The notes beneath the pieces were generated by a model. It worked only from the letters and a program-made list of their open reading frames with translations. It was not told the origin of the DNA and did not search any database. A DNA stretch of 64,000 nucleotides. It comes from JADHMP01 sp964386915. Lineage in GTDB: Bacteria > Bacteroidota > Bacteroidia > Flavobacteriales > Flavobacteriaceae. Shown one piece after another: positions 59,436 to 64,000 of the stretch (within the stretch, counting starts at the first letter, position 1; each line of letters opens with the position of its first letter). The position numbers were made by a program, and so were the translations under genes. The stretch covers positions 102,172 through 166,171 of the forward strand of contig CAYLUQ010000002.1 in NCBI GenBank assembly GCA_964386915.1, read 5' to 3'.

Positions 59436-60551
59436 ATGTCGCACATCGCCTATCTTGCTTTAGGGAGCAACCAGGGCAATCGGTTGGAATATTTGCAAAA
59501 AGCCCTTTTGGGTTTAGAAGCTTTGCCCCTCACCATCACAGCCCAATCGCATTTGTATGAAACCCCAGCTTGGGGTTTTGAAGGGCCTTCATTTCTCAAT
59601 GCCTGTGTGGCTATTCAAACAACATTAAGCCCACAAGTGCTGTTGTCAAAAATGCTACAACTGGAGGAACAGCTTGGGCGGCAAAGAGCGACTTCGGATA
59701 CTTATCGTTCTCGGACAATTGATTTAGATCTTTTGGCTTATGAAGATATTGTACTAAAAGAAGCAGGGCTAACGTTACCGCATCCTTTGCTCCATGAGCG
59801 TGAATTTGTGCTGCGTCCCCTAGCAGAATTGGCTCCAACTTGGGTGCACCCCCTTTTGGAAAAAACGGTGCTTGAATTGGAGGCAGATTTGCATTCACAT
59901 ACGGCCCTGCAAAAACCTTTTTTGAAGTGGTCGCCACCTCTTACACAAAGCATTTCCTATTGGGCTATAGAGGGCAATATTGGCGTGGGCAAAACCACGC
60001 TTACGCAATTGCTTGCTGCTCATTTGGAAACAAATACGTTGTTTGAAAATTTTAGGACTAATCCGCATTTAGCTTCTTTTTATGAAAATCCCCAAGCCTA
60101 TGCCAAAGCAGTAGAATCTTTCTTCTTAAACGAACGCTATCAAGCCCTGCACAGCTTTTGGCAATCCACAAAGCAAGGGGGTGTAATTGCCGATTTTAGT
60201 CTCTATAAAAGTGTCATCTTTGCTCGGCAAAACCTTAACTCTGCTGACTTTTTAAATTATGTTCCGCTTTTTGAAAGCTATAAAAACACACTCCCTCAAC
60301 CCGAATTGATTTTATATTTGGAGGCACCAACAGCCTTTTGTCTTAAGCGAATTGAGGAACGGGGCCGTTCATTTGAGCGGACTATAACAGCAAACTACCT
60401 TCAAAAAATCGAAGCGGGTTATAAAGTTTTTTTTGCTGAACAGACTGAAAAAAACGTTTTAAAATTAGCCGTCGAAGAGCGTGATTTTAAAAATAATCCC
60501 CACCATTTTCAATGGCTACTCAGACGCTTGAGTGCTGTTGCCACTTTGTGA
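59436..60551 (+). CDS. folK: Fused HPPK (FolK) and deoxynucleoside kinase
   Basis: One 371-residue frame carries two enzymes. Residues about 1-160 are 6-hydroxymethyl-dihydropterin pyrophosphokinase: YLALGSNQGNR, SHLYETPAWGFEGPSFLNACV, and RSRTIDLDLLAYEDIVL then LPHPLLHEREFVLRPLAELAP. Residues about 175-371 are a deoxynucleoside kinase: P-loop GNIGVGKTTL at about 180, ADFSLYKSVIFARQNL, and ERGRSFERTITANYLQKIEAGY. It joins folate synthesis and deoxynucleoside salvage. The start at ATG 59436 is preferred to TTG 59421. It overlaps the convergent SpoU gene by 32 bases. Confidence 0.93.
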   Translation: MSHIAYLALGSNQGNRLEYLQKALLGLEALPLTITAQSHLYETPAWGFEGPSFLNACVAIQTTLSPQVLLSKMLQLEEQLGRQRATSDTYRSRTIDLDLLAYEDIVLKEAGLTLPHPLLHEREFVLRPLAELAPTWVHPLLEKTVLELEADLHSHTALQKPFLKWSPPLTQSISYWAIEGNIGVGKTTLTQLLAAHLETNTLFENFRTNPHLASFYENPQAYAKAVESFFLNERYQALHSFWQSTKQGGVIADFSLYKSVIFARQNLNSADFLNYVPLFESYKNTLPQPELILYLEAPTAFCLKRIEERGRSFERTITANYLQKIEAGYKVFFAEQTEKNVLKLAVEERDFKNNPHHFQWLLRRLSAVATL

Positions 60552-61062
60552 TAAAATCCCATAGCACTATGCCGGTGGCCACACTAATATTGAGTGAATG
60601 CTTGGTGCCCCACTGTGGAATTTCAAGGGCTTTGTTGGCAATGTCGATCAAGTGTTGTTGAACACCTTGCACTTCGTTACCCAAAATGAAGCCGTATTTC
60701 TTTGCTGCTTTCGGTTGGAAATTTTGAAGGGTTTGAGCGCCTTCTGTCTGTTCAATAGCGTAGAGTTCCACCCCCTCTTGTTGTAATTTTTGAAGTAGCT
60801 CTTCAGCTTTGGATATATATTCCCAAGCCACACTTTCGGTAGCCCCCAGAGCTGTTTTGTGAATGTCTTTGTGGGGGGGCTGAGCCGTAATGCCACACAA
60901 ATAAATTTTTTCGATCCGAAAGGCATCGGCAGTGCGAAAAACAGACCCAATATTGTTGAGGGAACGAATGTTGTCTAAAATGAGCACCAAGGGGATTTTT
61001 TTGGCCTTTTTAAAAGCGGTAATGCTATCGCGATTTAGTTCTTCGTTTTTTAACTTGCGCAT
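60520..61062 (-). CDS. SpoU-family RNA 2'-O-methyltransferase
   Basis: This 180-residue SPOUT knot protein has motif I VLILDNIRSLNNIGSVFRTADAFRIEKIYLCG, motif II GFILGNEVQGVQQHLIDIAN, and motif III LEIPQWGTKHSLNISVATGIVLWDF. It methylates a ribose of tRNA or rRNA, and the target is not evident. It lacks the N-terminal RNA-binding domain of TrmH/RlmB, hence its short length. Confidence 0.9.
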   Translation of the reverse strand: MRKLKNEELNRDSITAFKKAKKIPLVLILDNIRSLNNIGSVFRTADAFRIEKIYLCGITAQPPHKDIHKTALGATESVAWEYISKAEELLQKLQQEGVELYAIEQTEGAQTLQNFQPKAAKKYGFILGNEVQGVQQHLIDIANKALEIPQWGTKHSLNISVATGIVLWDFITKWQQHSSV

Positions 61063-61210
61063 AGGAATTGGCTCTTTTTAGAGGGGTTGAAATTAAACAA
61101 AAATGCCATTCAAAAAACGTTTCATAACTGTTTAAAGGCTTTTGAGAACTTTTGATAGAGGAGCTTAGGGTTTTTTAAATTAATAATTACATTCGTAAAA
61201 ATCTTGAATT

Positions 61211-63811
61211 TTGGCTAAAGCGACCAAGGAAACGCCCTTAATGAAGCAATACAATCAGATCAAGGCAAAATATCCCGATGCCTTGTTGTTGTTTCGTGTA
61301 GGCGATTTTTATGAAACTTTTGGTGCCGATGCCATTCGGGCAGCTGATATTTTGGGGATTATTTTAACCAAGCGAGGTGCTGGTAGCACCTCCGAAACCC
61401 AATTGGCCGGTTTTCCATATCATTCCCTTAATACCTATTTGCCCAAGTTGGTGCGAGCCGGTTGCCGGGTCGCCATATGCGATCAGCTTGAAGACCCCAA
61501 AATGACAAAGAAAATTGTCAAAAGAGGGGTTACCGAGTTAATTACGCCTGGCGTGGCCCTCAGCGATGAGGTGTTGGAACAAAAGAAACACAACTATTTG
61601 GGCGCTCTTTTTCTCCACAAGCAAAAATATGGTTTGTCTTTTCTCGATATTTCAACCGGTGATTTTTTAGTGGCTGAAGGTAATTTAAGCCAAATAAAAT
61701 CCCTTTTGGCCCACTTTGCGCCCAAAGAACTCTTGGTGCCTAAACCGCAAAAGAAGCTTTTTTTAGAACATTTTGACCCTGTTGCACACTGTTTTTATAT
61801 GGATGATTGGGCCTTTGAAACTTCTACAGCTCGAACCAAACTCCTCGATCATTTTGATGTACACAGTTTGGAAGGTTTTGGCCTCACGCATTATAACGAA
61901 GGCGTAGCTGCTGCCGGAGCCATATTGCATTATTTAGCAGAGACCCATCACGAAAAATTGCAACACATCACCCGATTGCTACCCATTCAACAATCTGACT
62001 ATGTTGGCCTCGACTCTTTTACGGTGCGCAATTTAGAATTGTTTGAACCTACTCACCCAGGAGGAGTAGCCTTAATTGGAGTAATTGACCACACCCAAAC
62101 CGCTATGGGAGGACGCTTGTTGCGTCATTGGTTGGCGTTTCCTTTGCTAGATATTAAAGCAATTCAAGCTAGGCATCATGTGATTGCCACTTTTTTAAGT
62201 TCCTCCAAATTGCATGAGGAATTGCGTCTTATGTTGCAGCAAACCATTGACCTGGAGCGTGTCATGGCAAAGATTGCCACAGAAAAGATTGCCCCAAGAG
62301 TATTGGTGCAATTGCAACATAGTTTAACACTTCTCAAACCGCTAGGGCCACTTTTAGAATCGGCTTCTTGTGAGGCTTTGCAGCAGTTCGCCCAAAAATG
62401 GCAAGACCCACAAGGGTGGATTAGTCTTTTGGAAAAGCAATTGGATCCAGAGGCTCCTGTGGTGCTCTCAAAGGGAAAAGTGATCGCTACTGGCTTTTCT
62501 GAGGAGTTGGACGCTTTAAGGGAATTAAAAAGTTCCGCTCAACAGCATTTGGATGCCCTCTTGAAACGGGAAAGTGAACGCACCCAAATACCTTCCTTAA
62601 AAATTGCCTTTAACAATGTTTTTGGGTATTACATAGAGGTGCGCAACACCCATAAAGACAAAGTGCCTGAAGATTGGATGCGCAAGCAAACCTTGGTCAA
62701 TGCGGAACGCTATATTACAGAAGAGCTCAAGGCTTTTGAAACTAAAATTCTTTCGGCAGACGAACAAATTTTACAATTAGAACAACAATTGTTTAGCCAA
62801 TTGGTGCAGAACCTTCAAAAAGACTTGTTGTTTTTAAAAGAAAATGCACGTGTGATTGCCCAATTGGATGTGCTGAGTGGATTCGCCCAATTAGCAGAAC
62901 GACACAACTATTGTGCTCCCGAAATGAATGAAGGTCAGTCTTTACAAATCAAGGGAGGACGACACCCCGTAATTGAATTTCATTTGCCTCCCGGCACCCC
63001 CTATATTGCAAACGATTTAGACTTAAATCGGGAAGACCAACAAATTGTGATGATTACGGGCCCCAATATGTCGGGAAAATCGGCCTTGTTACGGCAAACC
63101 GCTTTAATTTCTCTTTTGGCACAACTGGGAAGTTATGTGCCCGCCACCTCGGCTACATTAGGTGTAGTAGATAAAATATTTACCCGTGTGGGTGCCAGCG
63201 ATAATATTTCAATGGGAGCCTCAACCTTTATGGTGGAGATGAATGAAACGGCTTCTATTCTCAATAATATTACGGCCAATAGTTTAGTATTACTCGATGA
63301 AATTGGGCGTGGCACTAGTACCTATGATGGGATTTCTATTGCCTGGGCCATAGCAGAATATTTGCATGAACATCCCTACCGCCCTAAGGTTTTATTTGCT
63401 ACTCACTACCATGAATTAAATGCTATGGCCACCGATTTTGAACGTATAAAAAATTATAACGTTTCAGTAAAAGAATTAAAAGACAAAGTGCTTTTTTTAC
63501 GGAAGCTGGTGCCAGGTGGCAGTGCCCATAGTTTTGGAATTCATGTGGCCAAGATGGCAGGAATGCCCCAACATGTTTTGCAAACAGCCGCCGGAAAACT
63601 CAAAGTGCTGGAGGCGCAGCGCAGTGGAAAGAAAGATGCAAAAAATTCCCCTACCTCCGGGGCTATGCAATTGCAGTTTTTTAATTTAGACGATCCCTTG
63701 TTAGAAGCCCTTCGAGAGGAAATTACGCAACTCGATATCGATACGCTCACCCCGGTAGAGGCCCTTTTACAGTTAAATGCTATTAAACGCAAATTGCAAC
63801 AAAAGGGCTAA
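61211..63811 (+). CDS. mutS: DNA mismatch recognition protein MutS
   Basis: The 866 residues recognise base mismatches and start repair. The chosen start is TTG at 61211 because MAKATKETPLMKQYNQIKAKYPDALLLFRVGDFYETFG is the normal family N-terminus. The first in-frame ATG (61241) would cut it. The mismatch-wedge Phe33-x-Glu35 is present (DFYETFG). The clamp and lever lie in the middle. Walker A is GPNMSGKSALLRQ (about 616-628), and LLDEIGRGTSTYDG and ATHYHEL follow. A weak -7 (TACATTCG) is at 61188-61195. Its partner MutL is at 2255. Confidence 0.96.
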   Translation: MAKATKETPLMKQYNQIKAKYPDALLLFRVGDFYETFGADAIRAADILGIILTKRGAGSTSETQLAGFPYHSLNTYLPKLVRAGCRVAICDQLEDPKMTKKIVKRGVTELITPGVALSDEVLEQKKHNYLGALFLHKQKYGLSFLDISTGDFLVAEGNLSQIKSLLAHFAPKELLVPKPQKKLFLEHFDPVAHCFYMDDWAFETSTARTKLLDHFDVHSLEGFGLTHYNEGVAAAGAILHYLAETHHEKLQHITRLLPIQQSDYVGLDSFTVRNLELFEPTHPGGVALIGVIDHTQTAMGGRLLRHWLAFPLLDIKAIQARHHVIATFLSSSKLHEELRLMLQQTIDLERVMAKIATEKIAPRVLVQLQHSLTLLKPLGPLLESASCEALQQFAQKWQDPQGWISLLEKQLDPEAPVVLSKGKVIATGFSEELDALRELKSSAQQHLDALLKRESERTQIPSLKIAFNNVFGYYIEVRNTHKDKVPEDWMRKQTLVNAERYITEELKAFETKILSADEQILQLEQQLFSQLVQNLQKDLLFLKENARVIAQLDVLSGFAQLAERHNYCAPEMNEGQSLQIKGGRHPVIEFHLPPGTPYIANDLDLNREDQQIVMITGPNMSGKSALLRQTALISLLAQLGSYVPATSATLGVVDKIFTRVGASDNISMGASTFMVEMNETASILNNITANSLVLLDEIGRGTSTYDGISIAWAIAEYLHEHPYRPKVLFATHYHELNAMATDFERIKNYNVSVKELKDKVLFLRKLVPGGSAHSFGIHVAKMAGMPQHVLQTAAGKLKVLEAQRSGKKDAKNSPTSGAMQLQFFNLDDPLLEALREEITQLDIDTLTPVEALLQLNAIKRKLQQKG

Positions 63812-63855
63812 AATATTTCTGCCTTTTTGTGTTGCGCCAATAGGTATTTTATGTT

Positions 63856-63863
63856 TACATTTG
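63856..63863 (+). promoter_or_regulatory. -7 box for the tRNA-Gly locus
   Basis: TACATTTG is an exact match upstream of the degenerate tRNA copy and the intact tRNA-Gly. Confidence 0.55.
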
Positions 63864-63874
63864 CACTCCTTGAT

Positions 63875-63945
63875 AGGGTAAAGTAGCTCAGGGGTAGCGT
63901 AGCATCCGCCAAAGGCTGATGAGGATCACTCAGGAGATTGACATA
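63875..63945 (+). pseudogene. Degenerate tRNA-Gly-like copy
   Basis: It shares an 18-base identical block (AAAGTAGCTCAGGGGTAG) with the following tRNA-Gly, covering the acceptor end and D-loop. Beyond it the similarity stops. The D-stem partner GAGC is GCGT, no T-arm GGTTCGA is present, and no 3' acceptor strand can pair with the 5' end. A small hairpin CATCCGCCAAAGGCTGATG remains. Confidence 0.5.
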
Positions 63946-63950
63946 ACAAT

Positions 63951-64000
63951 GCGAAAGTAGCTCAGGGGTAGAGCATCACCTTGCCAAGGTGAGGGTCGCG
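63951..64000 (+). tRNA. tRNA-Gly (GCC), truncated by window end
   Basis: It reads GCGAAAG acceptor, D arm GCTCAGGGGTAGAGC and anticodon arm TCACC-TTGCCAA-GGTGA with anticodon GCC. The T arm and 3' acceptor lie beyond base 64000. Confidence 0.88.

Noticed and set aside
1..64000. Search for phage genes, insertion sequences, restriction or toxin-antitoxin genes, CRISPR arrays and rRNA
   Set aside because: None of the coding frames or intergenic stretches show integrase, transposase, methylase, toxin or repeat-spacer features, and no intergenic stretch exceeds 300 bases.

Overview
The window comes from a low-GC member of the Bacteroidota, most probably a marine-type flavobacterium. Three things support this. 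Gene orders typical of the group are present (recF-TPR-ribH-mutL; parA-parB-DUF5683-dapB-lepB-wbqC; tig-clpP-clpX; rimM-rpsP). At least fifteen start regions carry the Bacteroidota -7 promoter box TAnnTTTG, and Shine-Dalgarno sequences are largely absent. The families are also typical: OmpA with thrombospondin type 3 repeats, TonB receptors with a carboxypeptidase-like front domain, a DUF5684-LepB fusion, a FolK-deoxynucleoside kinase fusion, and S16 with a long acidic tail. Species cannot be named from the sequence alone. A run of exactly 100 N at 20696-20795 shows that this is a draft assembly.

Layout. 1-6656: start of recF (truncated by the window edge), TPR membrane protein, ribH, a small membrane protein, mutL, two rhomboid proteases and a membrane-anchored EEP phosphatase/nuclease. 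6643-11991 (minus): the parA-parB-DUF5683-dapB-lepB-wbqC block. 12074-13923 (minus): FtsB/DivIC-like protein, cytochrome c and a soluble aldose dehydrogenase. 14210-19956: peroxide defence (katG, oxyR), two proline tRNAs, and a PadR/PspC-domain pair with an inverted-repeat operator. 20101-24741: lipoprotein cyclophilin (broken by the gap), Nudix hydrolase, acyltransferase, Cu/Zn superoxide dismutase, DUF3089 lipoprotein and a PNPOx-like flavoprotein.

24844-40806 is the carbohydrate region. It holds two Gfo/Idh/MocA oxidoreductases and two xylose-isomerase-like TIM barrels, all four with twin-arginine leaders. It also holds galE, a short-chain dehydrogenase, an OmpA-type protein, uxuA-xylB-xylA, a lipoprotein formylglycine-generating enzyme, etfBA and a DUF1080 lipoprotein. 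Together these look like catabolism of xylose and a uronate, plus an exported sugar-oxidation/isomerisation set.

40816-49121: two TonB receptor loci. The first is preceded by a His-rich small protein and a lipoprotein and followed by two tandem YhhN-like membrane proteins, a secreted protein of unknown role and a Tat-exported Rieske lipoprotein. 49118-56902: rimM-rpsP, tig-clpP-clpX, a GH3-like protein, DUF2797 and rluF. 56905-64000: queuosine-precursor transporter, sppA, folK-dNK, a SpoU methyltransferase, mutS, and a tRNA-Gly locus cut by the window end and preceded by a degenerate tRNA copy.

Most genes are housekeeping. The most notable points are a MutL whose C-terminal endonuclease motifs are all degraded, a parS-like palindrome 150 bp upstream of parA, a PadR-type operator over its own promoter, a 7-1-7 palindrome before a small gene next to oxyR, and the cluster of Tat-exported sugar enzymes. 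I did not find a clear defence system, prophage, insertion sequence or CRISPR array.
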